A DNA stretch of 7,993 nucleotides. Source: Pseudomonadota bacterium. GTDB taxonomy: Bacteria > Desulfobacterota > GWC2-55-46 > JADFVP01. Made by a program: the position numbers and the translations under genes. Every line of letters begins with the position of its first letter. The first letter of the stretch is position 1. Positions 1 to 6,325 of this stretch are shown piece by piece. The notes below the pieces were generated by a model. The model was not told the DNA's origin and did not search any database. It saw only the letters and a list, made by a program, of their open reading frames with translations. The stretch spans positions 1 to 7,993 of the forward strand of contig JADFVP010000030.1 in the NCBI GenBank assembly GCA_015222595.1. Reading direction: 5' to 3'.

Positions 1-924
1 GAAGGCGCGACCATGGTGCAGGGCACGATAAACGGTTACGGCGAGAGGTGCGGAAATGCGAACCTCTGTTCGGTTATCCCGGCCCTTAAGCTCAAGATGG
101 GGCTCGGCTCCGTTACCGACAAAGAGCTTGCGCTGCTTCGCGACGTCTCGCGCTTTGTTACCGAGCTTACCAATCTGCCGCACCTGAAGCATCAGCCGTA
201 TGTCGGAGATTCGGCCTTTGCGCACAAGGGTGGTATCCACGTCAACGCGGTCTTGAAGAGCGCAAAGACGTATGAGCACATAGTGCCGGAGACGGTCGGC
301 AACCGCCGCAGGATTCTGGTCTCTGATCTTTCCGGAAGGTCGAACATAGAGAGTAAGGCGCAGGAGTACGGCGTCAATCTCGATAGCGAGTCCAATGTAG
401 TGCGCGAAGTCTTGACTGAGCTTAAGGAACTGGAGCATTACGGCTACCAGTACGAGGCCGCCGAGGCCTCCTTTGAGCTTCTTATGCAGAAGGCATTGAA
501 GAAGAAGAAGCGGTACTTCAAGCTCCACGGCTTTCGCGTGACTGACGAGAAGATAGAGGACGGGGCTCCGCATGCCGAGGCCACTATAAAACTTGAGGTC
601 GGAGGCGTTGTAGAGCATACGGCAGCCGAGGGCACGGGGCCGGTTAATGCGCTCGACGCGGCGCTCAGAAAGGCTCTTGAGCGTTTTTATCCGAGCCTTA
701 AAGAGGTAAACCTCATAGACTTCAAGGTGCGTGTTCTGGCAGGGCTCGAAGGCACGGCTGCAAAGGTGCGCGTGTTGGTCGAGTCCCGTGATGCCGAGAT
801 GAAGTGGGGCACGGTGGGAGTGTCAGAAAATGTCGTCGAGGCGAGTTGGCAGGCTTTGGTAGATAGCCTTGAGTACAAGCTATATAAAGACGAGAGCCCA
901 AGCAAGAGGCGCAAGAAGGAGTAG
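1..924 (+). CDS. cimA: Citramalate synthase, C-terminal part (5' end outside window)
   Basis: The reading frame is open from base 1 (E-G-A-T before the first Met at 13), so the gene is cut by the window edge; about 307 C-terminal residues remain of a family usually a little over 500 long. CimA condenses pyruvate and acetyl-CoA to (R)-citramalate, the first step of the threonine-independent isoleucine route, in the cytosol. Visible are the HMG-CoA-lyase-like signature VQGTINGYGERCGNANL that ends the TIM barrel, and the AFAHKGGIHVNAVLK segment with its conserved His. A C-terminal LeuA-type dimer/allosteric domain spans roughly residues 168-293 counted from the Met at 13, beginning near FKLHGFRV. 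The NGYGERCGN and AFAHKGGIHV forms fit CimA better than ordinary LeuA. The protein ends in a short basic tail (SKRRKKE). The allosteric domain implies isoleucine feedback, as known for the family. Homocitrate or isopropylmalate synthase is the alternative, judged less likely. Confidence 0.92.
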   Translation, partial: EGATMVQGTINGYGERCGNANLCSVIPALKLKMGLGSVTDKELALLRDVSRFVTELTNLPHLKHQPYVGDSAFAHKGGIHVNAVLKSAKTYEHIVPETVGNRRRILVSDLSGRSNIESKAQEYGVNLDSESNVVREVLTELKELEHYGYQYEAAEASFELLMQKALKKKKRYFKLHGFRVTDEKIEDGAPHAEATIKLEVGGVVEHTAAEGTGPVNALDAALRKALERFYPSLKEVNLIDFKVRVLAGLEGTAAKVRVLVESRDAEMKWGTVGVSENVVEASWQALVDSLEYKLYKDESPSKRRKKE

Positions 925-929
925 GCAGA

Positions 930-1388
930 GTGCAAGGTGTGAGAGGCAAAAAGGATAAGAGGTACGGGGCGTATCTGCTCTTTTCCGCCACGCTCTTTCT
1001 CCTCTACCTCTTCGTCTTCGACGGCAGGTCGGCCCTTATTGGGACTTTGTTGCCATCTTCAACCTCTTCACCCTCTTCTATTGAAGAGGGCGGCGTTACG
1101 ACAGGGGCTGCTGGCGAGACAGGCGCTTCTTTTTCAGGCTCAGAAGCATTGCAGGGGGTAGAGAACTTTCCGGGCTTTCCCGTTGACCTAAATACCGCTA
1201 CCGTCGAAGAGCTTACCGTGCTGCCGGGCATAGGCCCTGCAATCGCGCGCCGGATAGTTAAGGCGCGACAGGAGAACGGAGGTTTCGCCTCTGTGGACGA
1301 TCTCCTTAAGGTCAAGTGGATAGGGCGGGTAAAGCTCGAAACTGTGCGTTCTCTCGTAACGGTGGGGCCAACAGCAGGTACTAAGTGA
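930..1388 (+). CDS. ComEA-like membrane-anchored helix-hairpin-helix DNA-binding protein
   Basis: This 152-residue protein has three parts. A positively charged N-terminus is followed by one hydrophobic segment at about residues 12-30 (AYLLFSATLFLLYLFVF). A Ser/Thr/Gly-rich linker covers about 40-80. A tandem helix-hairpin-helix domain covers about 86-146 (DLNTATVEELTVLPGIGPAIARRI, written here in part), with the LPGIGPAIA hairpin and the GGFASVDDLLKVKWIG second motif. This is the ComEA architecture: family members bind double-stranded DNA non-specifically and, in competent bacteria, pull DNA across the envelope. The start is GTG at 930, with AAGGAG at about 915-920; a second GTG at 939 would lose only three residues. 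It lies 5 bases after cimA and is probably cotranscribed. No other competence gene is nearby, so a role in transformation is inference; short ComEA-like proteins without a known role are common. Confidence 0.85.
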   Translation: MQGVRGKKDKRYGAYLLFSATLFLLYLFVFDGRSALIGTLLPSSTSSPSSIEEGGVTTGAAGETGASFSGSEALQGVENFPGFPVDLNTATVEELTVLPGIGPAIARRIVKARQENGGFASVDDLLKVKWIGRVKLETVRSLVTVGPTAGTK

Positions 1389-1556
1389 GCGGGCCCCTGT
1401 TTCAATTGTCTCTTGTGTTGCCCATACGCTATTTGGTATAAGTAATGTCTTCGATAGACCGGATAATCTCAAAAGAGGCTTCCCGAAAGAGTTCAAGGAA
1501 GCCTTCTGGTGGCCCGGTAAGTATTTGAATAACATATCTTTTAAAGGAGTTTCTAG
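1389..1556 (+). promoter_or_regulatory. purB upstream region with candidate promoter
   Basis: This 168-base gap has no convincing ORF. A candidate sigma70-type promoter is TTGTGT at 1413-1418 and TATAAG at 1437-1442 with an 18-base spacer; the -35 is only a partial match. Transcription from it would start near 1449 and give a leader of about 110 bases containing the stem-loop at 1475-1505. AAAGGAG at 1543-1549 is a strong ribosome binding site 7 bases before the GTG start of purB. No Rho-independent terminator follows comEA, so read-through from cimA-comEA is possible. Confidence 0.4.
1475..1505 (+). other. Stem-loop in the purB leader
   Basis: AGGCTTCC (1476-1483) is the exact reverse complement of GGAAGCCT (1497-1504), extended by one G-T pair, with a 13-base loop. 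A flanking ACCGG (1458-1462) and CCGGT (1514-1518) can close an outer 5-pair helix around it. No T-run follows, so it is not an intrinsic terminator. It may be an mRNA leader structure or a protein-binding site. It matches no purine or other riboswitch consensus that I recognise. Confidence 0.5.
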
Positions 1557-2891
1557 GTGATAAAGCGGTACACAAGGCCCGAGATGGGCTCTATTTGGGA
1601 GCCAGCGAACAGGTTCCAGAGCTGGCTCGACGTTGAAATAGCCGCATGCGAGGCGTGGTGCGAACTGGGTAAGATACCAAAAGGCGCGCTTAAGAAGATC
1701 AAGCAGAAGGCTGCCTTTGATATCGAGCGTATCGACGAGATAGAGCTTGAGGTCAAGCACGACGTCATCGCTTTTCTGACCTCGGTTGCCGAGCACGTCG
1801 GCCCGGAGTCTCGCTACATCCATATGGGCCTCACCTCATCTGACGTTCTCGACACTGCGCTTGGACTTCTTTTAAAGGAGTCTGCGGAGCTGATAATCTC
1901 CGACATAGAGAAACTGCTGGAGGTTATAGAGGTACGCGCGCAGGAGCATAAAAAGACCGTAATGATGGGCCGCTCGCACGGCATACATGCCGAGCCAATG
2001 ACCTTTGGGCTCAAAATGGCGCTCTGGTACGCGGAGATGGAGCGCAACCTTGAGCGCATGCAGAAGGCCAAAAAGGCAGTGGCCTGCGGCAAGCTCTCCG
2101 GGGCGGTCGGAACATTCTCGCAGACAGATCCATTTATAGAGAAGTATGTGCTTAAGAAGCTCGGCCTTAGCGTAGAGCCGGTCGCAACTCAGGTGGTTCA
2201 GCGCGACCGTCATGCCGAGTACTTCTCGACGCTCGCAATAGTCGCAAGCTCGATAGAGAAGTTCTCCGTTGAGATACGCCACCTTCAGCGCACAGAGGTC
2301 CTGGAAGTCGAAGAGCCATTTACGCCCGGTCAGAAAGGTTCGTCTGCGATGCCGCACAAGCGTAACCCCGTGGCGTCTGAGAACCTTACCGGGTGCGCGC
2401 GCCTTGTGCGCGGCTATGCCTTAAGCGCAATGGAGAACGTTGCCCTCTGGCACGAACGCGACATAAGCCACTCTTCGGTAGAGCGCGTGATAGCGCCCGA
2501 CGCCAATATTCTCGTTGACTACATGCTGGTGCGCGTTACCAATCTGGTGCGCGACCTCGTGGTCTATCCAGACAATATGAAGAAGAACATGGAGCGGCTT
2601 CGTGGCCTGGTATTCTCGCAGAAGGTCATGCTCGCGCTCGTTGACAAAGGTATATCGCGCGAGGAGGCGTACGAACTCGTACAGCGCAACGCCATGAAGG
2701 TCTGGGAGTATGATGAGGACTTCAAGGGCTTTATCACTGAGGATAAGCGTATAATGAACCTCCTGACAACCAAAGAGGTCAGTGCCTGCTTCGACCTTAA
2801 GCCGTACCTGAAACGGATAGACTTTATCTTCAGGCGGGTCTTCAAGAAGAGTAAGAAAAAGAAGGCGACGGCGACCGCCAAGAAGAAGTAA
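1557..2891 (+). CDS. purB: Adenylosuccinate lyase
   Basis: PurB cleaves SAICAR to AICAR plus fumarate, and adenylosuccinate to AMP plus fumarate, acting as a cytosolic homotetramer of the fumarase/aspartase superfamily. The 444 residues show the three conserved regions in order: MGLTSSDVLDTAL (about 90-102), GRSHGIHAEPMTFG with the expected general-acid His141 (138-151), and the superfamily signature GSSAMPHKRNP on the flexible loop (261-271) with the catalytic Ser pair. The N-terminal RYTRPEMGSIW stretch is typical of the roughly 430-residue bacterial type. The start is GTG at 1557, chosen because the family N-terminus begins just there and AAAGGAG lies 7 bases upstream. The last 15 residues form a Lys-rich tail (KKSKKKKATATAKKK) beyond the fold, which is unusual. 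It opens the purine operon, with purC 82 bases downstream. Confidence 0.97.
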   Translation: MIKRYTRPEMGSIWEPANRFQSWLDVEIAACEAWCELGKIPKGALKKIKQKAAFDIERIDEIELEVKHDVIAFLTSVAEHVGPESRYIHMGLTSSDVLDTALGLLLKESAELIISDIEKLLEVIEVRAQEHKKTVMMGRSHGIHAEPMTFGLKMALWYAEMERNLERMQKAKKAVACGKLSGAVGTFSQTDPFIEKYVLKKLGLSVEPVATQVVQRDRHAEYFSTLAIVASSIEKFSVEIRHLQRTEVLEVEEPFTPGQKGSSAMPHKRNPVASENLTGCARLVRGYALSAMENVALWHERDISHSSVERVIAPDANILVDYMLVRVTNLVRDLVVYPDNMKKNMERLRGLVFSQKVMLALVDKGISREEAYELVQRNAMKVWEYDEDFKGFITEDKRIMNLLTTKEVSACFDLKPYLKRIDFIFRRVFKKSKKKKATATAKKK

Positions 2892-2973
2892 GAGAGCGCC
2901 TGAGAGATAATCAGAGTAAAAACGGAACAGAGTTTTTTTTAATGGAGTTGCAGTAATAGACGGAGAGAAGAAC

Positions 2974-3702
2974 ATGAGTGTAAAGCATTTGTCGCATGTG
3001 GAAAAGAGAGGAAAACTCTACGAAGGTAAGGCGAAGGTTCTCTATACGACCGACGAGGCCGACCTTGTAATACAGCACTTTAAAGATGACGCTACTGCCT
3101 TTAACGGCGAGAAGAAGGGCGAGATTGCCAACAAGGGAAGGATGAACAACCTGATCTCTGCTCGCATCTTCTACTTTCTAAATGAGTCGGGCATAAAGAC
3201 CCACTACGTTGCAACGCTTAACGACAACGAGCAGCTTGTAAAGAAGCTGGCAGTTATACCGATTGAGGTGGTCGTTCGTAACGTCGTGGCCGGTTCTTTG
3301 GCCAAGAGGCTTGGCAAAGAGGAGGGGATGGAACTCGACGATCCAGTAATAGAGCTATACTTCAAGGACGATTCACTTGGTGACCCGATGATAAACAGGT
3401 TCCATGTCAACTCCTTCAAGATAGCCGACCCAGAGCATATTCGTGTTATGGAGGTAGAGGCGCAGAGGATAAACAATATGCTCTGGAGCTTCTTCGACGA
3501 GCGCGGCATACTGCTTGTAGACTTTAAACTTGAGTTCGGACTCCACAAGGGCGAGCTGCTCCTCGGTGACGAGATCAGCCCCGACAGCTGCCGCCTCTGG
3601 GACAAAGAGACGAAAGAGAAGCTCGACAAGGACCGCTTCCGCCGCGACCTCGGCAATATCGAGGAGTCGTACCAGGAGGTATTGGACCGGGTGCTCAAAT
3701 GA
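2974..3702 (+). CDS. purC: Phosphoribosylaminoimidazole-succinocarboxamide (SAICAR) synthase
   Basis: PurC ligates aspartate to CAIR using ATP, giving SAICAR, the substrate of the upstream gene product PurB. The 242 residues match the usual bacterial length. Seen in order are the nucleotide-binding start KLYEGKAKVLY (14-24), the FNGEKKGEIANKGRMNN segment (43-59), the first signature IPIEVVVRNVVAGS (95-108), and the second region LVDFKLEFG followed by GDEISPDSCRLWD (181-210). The ATG at 2974 has GGAG at 2962-2965 as ribosome binding site. The 82-base gap after purB contains a run of eight T (2933-2940), but only a weak 4-pair hairpin upstream, so it is not a good terminator and cotranscription is likely. 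The TGA stop overlaps the purS ATG (ATGA), implying translational coupling. Confidence 0.97.
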   Translation: MSVKHLSHVEKRGKLYEGKAKVLYTTDEADLVIQHFKDDATAFNGEKKGEIANKGRMNNLISARIFYFLNESGIKTHYVATLNDNEQLVKKLAVIPIEVVVRNVVAGSLAKRLGKEEGMELDDPVIELYFKDDSLGDPMINRFHVNSFKIADPEHIRVMEVEAQRINNMLWSFFDERGILLVDFKLEFGLHKGELLLGDEISPDSCRLWDKETKEKLDKDRFRRDLGNIEESYQEVLDRVLK

Positions 3703-3938
3703 AGGCAAAGGTCTACGTAACGCTTAAAGAGGGAGTGCTCGACCCGCAAGGCTCGGCCGTGATGGGTGCGCTCAAATCGATGCGCTTCTCCGAGGTGAGC
3801 GATGTGAGGATCGGCAAGTTCATGGAACTCGAACTAGATGCCGACTCCAAAGAGTCAGAAGAGCGCAGGGTTACCGATATGTGCGAAAAACTTCTGGCCA
3901 ATACTGTTATAGAGAATTACAGGATAGAGTTCGAATAA
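3699..3938 (+). CDS. purS: FGAM synthase subunit PurS
   Basis: PurS is the small bridging subunit of the three-part PurS-PurQ-PurL phosphoribosylformylglycinamidine synthase. It helps dock the PurQ glutaminase on PurL and supports ammonia transfer. The 79 residues are the normal family length and show the conserved pattern AKVYVTLKEGVLDPQG (3-18), VRIGKFMELEL (36-46) and a C-terminal CEKLLANTVIENYRIE (62-77). The ATG at 3699 overlaps the purC stop by 4 bases. Its presence shows the organism uses the split enzyme, not the single-chain large PurL. purQ follows after an unusually long 181-base gap. Confidence 0.96.
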   Translation: MKAKVYVTLKEGVLDPQGSAVMGALKSMRFSEVSDVRIGKFMELELDADSKESEERRVTDMCEKLLANTVIENYRIEFE

Positions 3939-4119
3939 TTTTTTGTGTGTTGTTGACGTTCTGTGTTCTCAATGTAGTGTCCCAAAATTAGCTATTTTTC
4001 TTCAAGGTCAAGGCGGGGTGAAGGTAGGAAGCGGAGCATATAGACGCATATGTGAGCATTGCTACATTCACACTAACAAAGAGTTTAAAAAAAAGAGCAA
4101 TTTTAATAGAAGGTTTTTT
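3939..4119 (+). repeat. Candidate inserted palindromic repeat between purS and purQ
   Basis: This 181-base spacer is more AT-rich at its ends than its neighbours and sits where purSQ operons normally have almost no gap. AATGTAG (3971-3977) and CTACATT (4062-4068) form a perfect 7-base inverted repeat around it, extendable by G-T pairs. Inside is a short hairpin, CATAT (4037-4041) with ATATG (4048-4052), in the context GCGGAGCATAT...GTGAGCATTG. This resembles the centre of dispersed intergenic repeats with a variable palindrome, but I cannot name a family. There is also a -35-like TTGACG (3953-3958) with a weak -10-like TAGTGT (3975-3980), and an A8 run (4087-4094). The purQ frame stays open through it but codes for nothing recognisable. 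Copy number in the genome is unknown. Confidence 0.4.
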
Positions 4120-4815
4120 ATGAAGTTTGGAATTATTGTCTTTCCAGGATCCAACTGCGACCACGACTGCTACCACGTAATAAAGCATGTCTTCGGCCAG
4201 CCGGTAGAGTACGTCTGGCATAAGTCGGACACTCTCGACGGCTTCGACTGCATTGTGCTGCCCGGAGGCTTTTCGTACGGCGACTATCTTCGCACGGGAG
4301 CAATCGCGCGCTTTTCTCCGGTCATGGAGGCGGTAGTGAAGTTTGCCGAGGCCGGAGGCATAGTAATAGGCATCTGCAACGGCTTTCAGGTCTTGACAGA
4401 GGTCGGCCTGCTGCCCGGCGTGCTTATGAGAAATAAAGAGCTGAAGTTCATCTGCGAGACCGTCTCTCTTAGCGTTGACAATACCTCCACACGCTTTACC
4501 AGCGAGTACAAGGGTGAAGAGACGGTATCCATTCCTATCGCCCATGCGGACGGCAGCTACTACGCCGATGCCGAGACGATAAAGGAGCTAGAGGACTCCT
4601 CGCGCGTGCTCTTTAGGTACGCAACCCCCGAAGGTGTTGCAACAAAAGAGGTCAACCCGAACGGCTCGGTAAACAATATCGCCGGAATAATGAACGCCGG
4701 TGGCAATGTTATGGGCATGATGCCGCACCCCGAAAGGGCATGCGAGAGCGAACTCGGCTCGACCGACGGGCGCGGGCTCTTCGAGTCGCTCATAAACTCT
4801 TTGGTGGCGGGATAG
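4120..4815 (+). CDS. purQ: FGAM synthase subunit PurQ (glutaminase)
   Basis: PurQ is the class I glutamine amidotransferase subunit that releases ammonia from glutamine for PurL in the fourth purine step. The 231 residues fit the family. They show the N-terminal FGIIVFPGSNCDHD (3-16), LPGGFSYGDYLRTGAIARF (47-65), the nucleophile elbow GICNGFQ with Cys86, and MPHPER with His203 and Glu205 completing the triad. An in-frame GTG exists at 3943, but the ATG at 4120 is chosen: family homology starts exactly there, AGAAGG lies at 4108-4113 with a 6-base spacer, and the extra N-terminal residues would be unrelated. PurS is upstream across the 181-base insert. metF starts on the base after the stop. 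purL, the synthetase partner, must be elsewhere. Confidence 0.97.
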   Translation: MKFGIIVFPGSNCDHDCYHVIKHVFGQPVEYVWHKSDTLDGFDCIVLPGGFSYGDYLRTGAIARFSPVMEAVVKFAEAGGIVIGICNGFQVLTEVGLLPGVLMRNKELKFICETVSLSVDNTSTRFTSEYKGEETVSIPIAHADGSYYADAETIKELEDSSRVLFRYATPEGVATKEVNPNGSVNNIAGIMNAGGNVMGMMPHPERACESELGSTDGRGLFESLINSLVAG

Positions 4816-5688
4816 ATGGCTGAGAAGAGTAACTTTCAACAGAAGCTAGACAGCGGCGAGTTCGCGTTAACTGCGGAGATCTGTCCGCCGCGCGGCACCG
4901 ATATAGGGAATTTCATCAAGAAGGCGCGTCTGCTGAAGGACTGCATAGTAGCGGCAAACGTTACCGACAACCAGAGGGCCGTCATGCGGCTCTCTTCCCT
5001 CGCTGCCTCGTCGCTTCTGGTGAACGAGGGAATGGAGCCGGTCTTTCAGGTCACGTGCCGCGACCGTAACCGCATAGCTATACAGTCCGACCTGTTGGGC
5101 GCAACCGTTTTGGGGATAAAGAACGTGCTGCTCCTGACCGGAGATCATGTCTCGTGCGGAGACCACCGGGGCGCAATGCCGGTCTTCGACCTAGACGCGG
5201 TGCAGCTGGTCCATACGGCAAAAACTCTAAACGGTGGCGAGAACCTGAATGGCATGGCGCTTCGCGGCGCAACGGAGCTGCACCTCGGTGCGGTGGTCTC
5301 GCCGGACGCCGACCCATGGGAGCCTGAGGAGATAAAGTTCGAGAAGAAGATAGCCGCAGGCGCGACCTTCTTTCAGAGCCAGGCGATCTACGATATGGAT
5401 AAGTTCAAACGCTTTTTCGAAGGGGCCACGCGTGACGGAATAAAGATACTTGGCGGCATACTTTTATTGAAGTCCTCGAAGATGGCGCACTTTCTCAACA
5501 AGAACGTTCCGGGCGTAGATGTTCCGGCCCATCTGATAGAAGAGCTTGAGGGGGCGACCGACCAGCTGGAGAAGGGGATAGAGATAGCCTCAAGGCAGGT
5601 GCGCGAGCTGAAGAGCTTCTGCGACGGCGCTCATATAATGGCTATAAGCCAGGAGGTGAGCGTTCCGAAGATAATAGCCGGGGCGTGA
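4816..5688 (+). CDS. metF: Methylenetetrahydrofolate reductase family protein (MetF-like)
   Basis: MTHFR is a cytosolic FAD-dependent TIM-barrel enzyme interconverting 5,10-methylene-THF and 5-methyl-THF, feeding methionine synthesis or, in anaerobes, the methyl branch of the Wood-Ljungdahl pathway. The 290 residues cover one barrel. The expected acid Glu21 is in TAEICPPRG (19-27); VTDNQRA lies at 49-55 and FQVTCRDRNRIAIQSDLLGA at 77-96. The flavin-site strand LLLTGD is at 105-110, FFQSQAIYD at 185-193 matches the folate-site strand, and GGILLLKSSKMAHFLNK at 213-229 matches the next strand. The C-terminus GAHIMAISQE is typical of the short anaerobe-type proteins. ATG at 4816 follows the purQ stop with no spacer and a weak GGTGGCGGG upstream, suggesting coupled translation. 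The electron donor and any MetV partner cannot be told from this window. Confidence 0.92.
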   Translation: MAEKSNFQQKLDSGEFALTAEICPPRGTDIGNFIKKARLLKDCIVAANVTDNQRAVMRLSSLAASSLLVNEGMEPVFQVTCRDRNRIAIQSDLLGATVLGIKNVLLLTGDHVSCGDHRGAMPVFDLDAVQLVHTAKTLNGGENLNGMALRGATELHLGAVVSPDADPWEPEEIKFEKKIAAGATFFQSQAIYDMDKFKRFFEGATRDGIKILGGILLLKSSKMAHFLNKNVPGVDVPAHLIEELEGATDQLEKGIEIASRQVRELKSFCDGAHIMAISQEVSVPKIIAGA

Positions 5689-5770
5689 TTGGTCCAGCAG
5701 GGGTGCAGGTTCCGGTATCTCTGTTGACGGTTTTTGAGTTAGAGAGAAAAGCGTGTTGAGAGTTTTTTCT

Positions 5771-5809
5771 AAGGTCTGGGTCCGAAGTGTCGGGCGCGGC
5801 CTTTTTTTT
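5771..5809 (+). terminator. Rho-independent terminator of the pur-metF operon
   Basis: AAGGTC (5771-5776) pairs with GGCCTT (5798-5803), and inside it GTCCG (5780-5784) pairs with CGGGC (5791-5795), allowing G-T pairs, with a 3x2 internal loop and a 6-base apical loop. The stem runs straight into eight T (5802-5809). It lies about 80 bases after the metF stop and is well formed for + strand transcription. On the minus strand there is no T-run after the stem, so it should be one-directional. The bases between metF and the hairpin (5689-5770) hold nothing else I recognise. Confidence 0.8.
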
Positions 5810-5818
5810 GGTCTGTAC

Positions 5819-5834
5819 TTGTAGCGCTCTACAA
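5819..5834 (-). other. Hairpin just after the cupin gene
   Basis: TTGTAG (5819-5824) and CTACAA (5829-5834) form a perfect 6-pair stem with a 4-base loop, 11 bases beyond the cupin stop codon on the minus strand. No T-run follows on that strand, so it is not a classic intrinsic terminator. It may be a 3' mRNA end-stabilising structure or a weak terminator. Confidence 0.35.
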
Positions 5835-5845
5835 CTCTCCGGGAT

Positions 5846-6325
5846 TCAGTCGCCGCCCTCTTCGGAGATGGTGAACTCGGCCTTCTCCTCTTCGGTTGTT
5901 ACGGTGGTTGCATCTGCAGCGGGAGCGCACTGGTCGTTATTAGGTGGAGCAGGGGAAGGGACGTCATCGCCACCTGCGTTGGAGTTCCTCTTTACGCTCT
6001 CGGAACCTTGTCCGTTTGCAATTGCCGTTAGAAAGGCCGCCTCCGTGTCGCTGCAATTTTCCAGCACGATCTCGTTCTCCGAGTAAAAGCTCTCTCCGGC
6101 GCTTACCGGAAAGTTGCTCTGCTCTACCGTTGCCTTAAGAGCCCCTTTTACGATAAAGACGATCTCTTCTCTGCCTTTGGAAGACTTGGCCACATGGGCG
6201 CGCTCCTTGGGCGACAGGGTCTGGTACCTGATGCCTATATGCTCGGCGCCGAGTTCGTCCGTACCGAGTTCGACAACTCTCTCGGGGGTCAATTCGGCAA
6301 GAGTGGCTAAACGGTATATCTTCAT
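5846..6325 (-). CDS. Cupin-fold protein with acidic disordered tail
   Basis: This 159-residue protein of unknown function has a single small beta-barrel of cupin type at about residues 25-103, followed by a 56-residue Asn/Pro/Ala/Thr/Glu-rich acidic tail (104-159) with no predicted fold. Cupin motif 1 is recognisable as His44, then Glu54 with six residues to Gly61 (EIVFIVKG). Motif 2 is recognisable as FPVSAGESFYSENEIVLEN (72-90). The second His of the usual HxH pair is replaced (HVA), and motif 2 lacks its His, so the classical metal site is largely missing. A small-molecule sensor or a structural role is therefore as plausible as an enzyme. The ATG at 6325 overlaps the upstream AbrB-like stop by 4 bases (ATGA), implying coupled translation. 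No signal peptide is seen, so it is probably cytosolic. It converges on the pur operon. Confidence 0.75.
   Translation of the reverse strand: MKIYRLATLAELTPERVVELGTDELGAEHIGIRYQTLSPKERAHVAKSSKGREEIVFIVKGALKATVEQSNFPVSAGESFYSENEIVLENCSDTEAAFLTAIANGQGSESVKRNSNAGGDDVPSPAPPNNDQCAPAADATTVTTEEEKAEFTISEEGGD

Noticed and set aside
1188..1823. Minus-strand ORF of 211 codons across comEA and purB
   Set aside because: It runs antisense through two recognised genes and gives no recognisable domain; it is a shadow of GC-biased codon use.
2892..2973. T8 run after purB as a Rho-independent terminator
   Set aside because: Only a 4-pair hairpin (2900-2914) lies upstream and it is separated from the T-run by 18 bases; read-through into purC is expected.
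3943..4119. In-frame N-terminal extension of purQ starting at a GTG at 3943
   Set aside because: The family N-terminus begins at the ATG at 4120, which has its own ribosome binding site; the extra residues resemble no domain and come from the repeat-like spacer.
3939..4119. Intact insertion sequence between purS and purQ
   Set aside because: Too short for a transposase, and no convincing target duplication was seen at the edges; only a repeat or remnant can be supported.
5787..6086. Plus-strand ORF of 99 codons opposite the cupin gene
   Set aside because: It is antisense to a recognisable cupin domain, has no ribosome binding site of note, starts within the terminator region and gives a low-complexity Ser-rich product.
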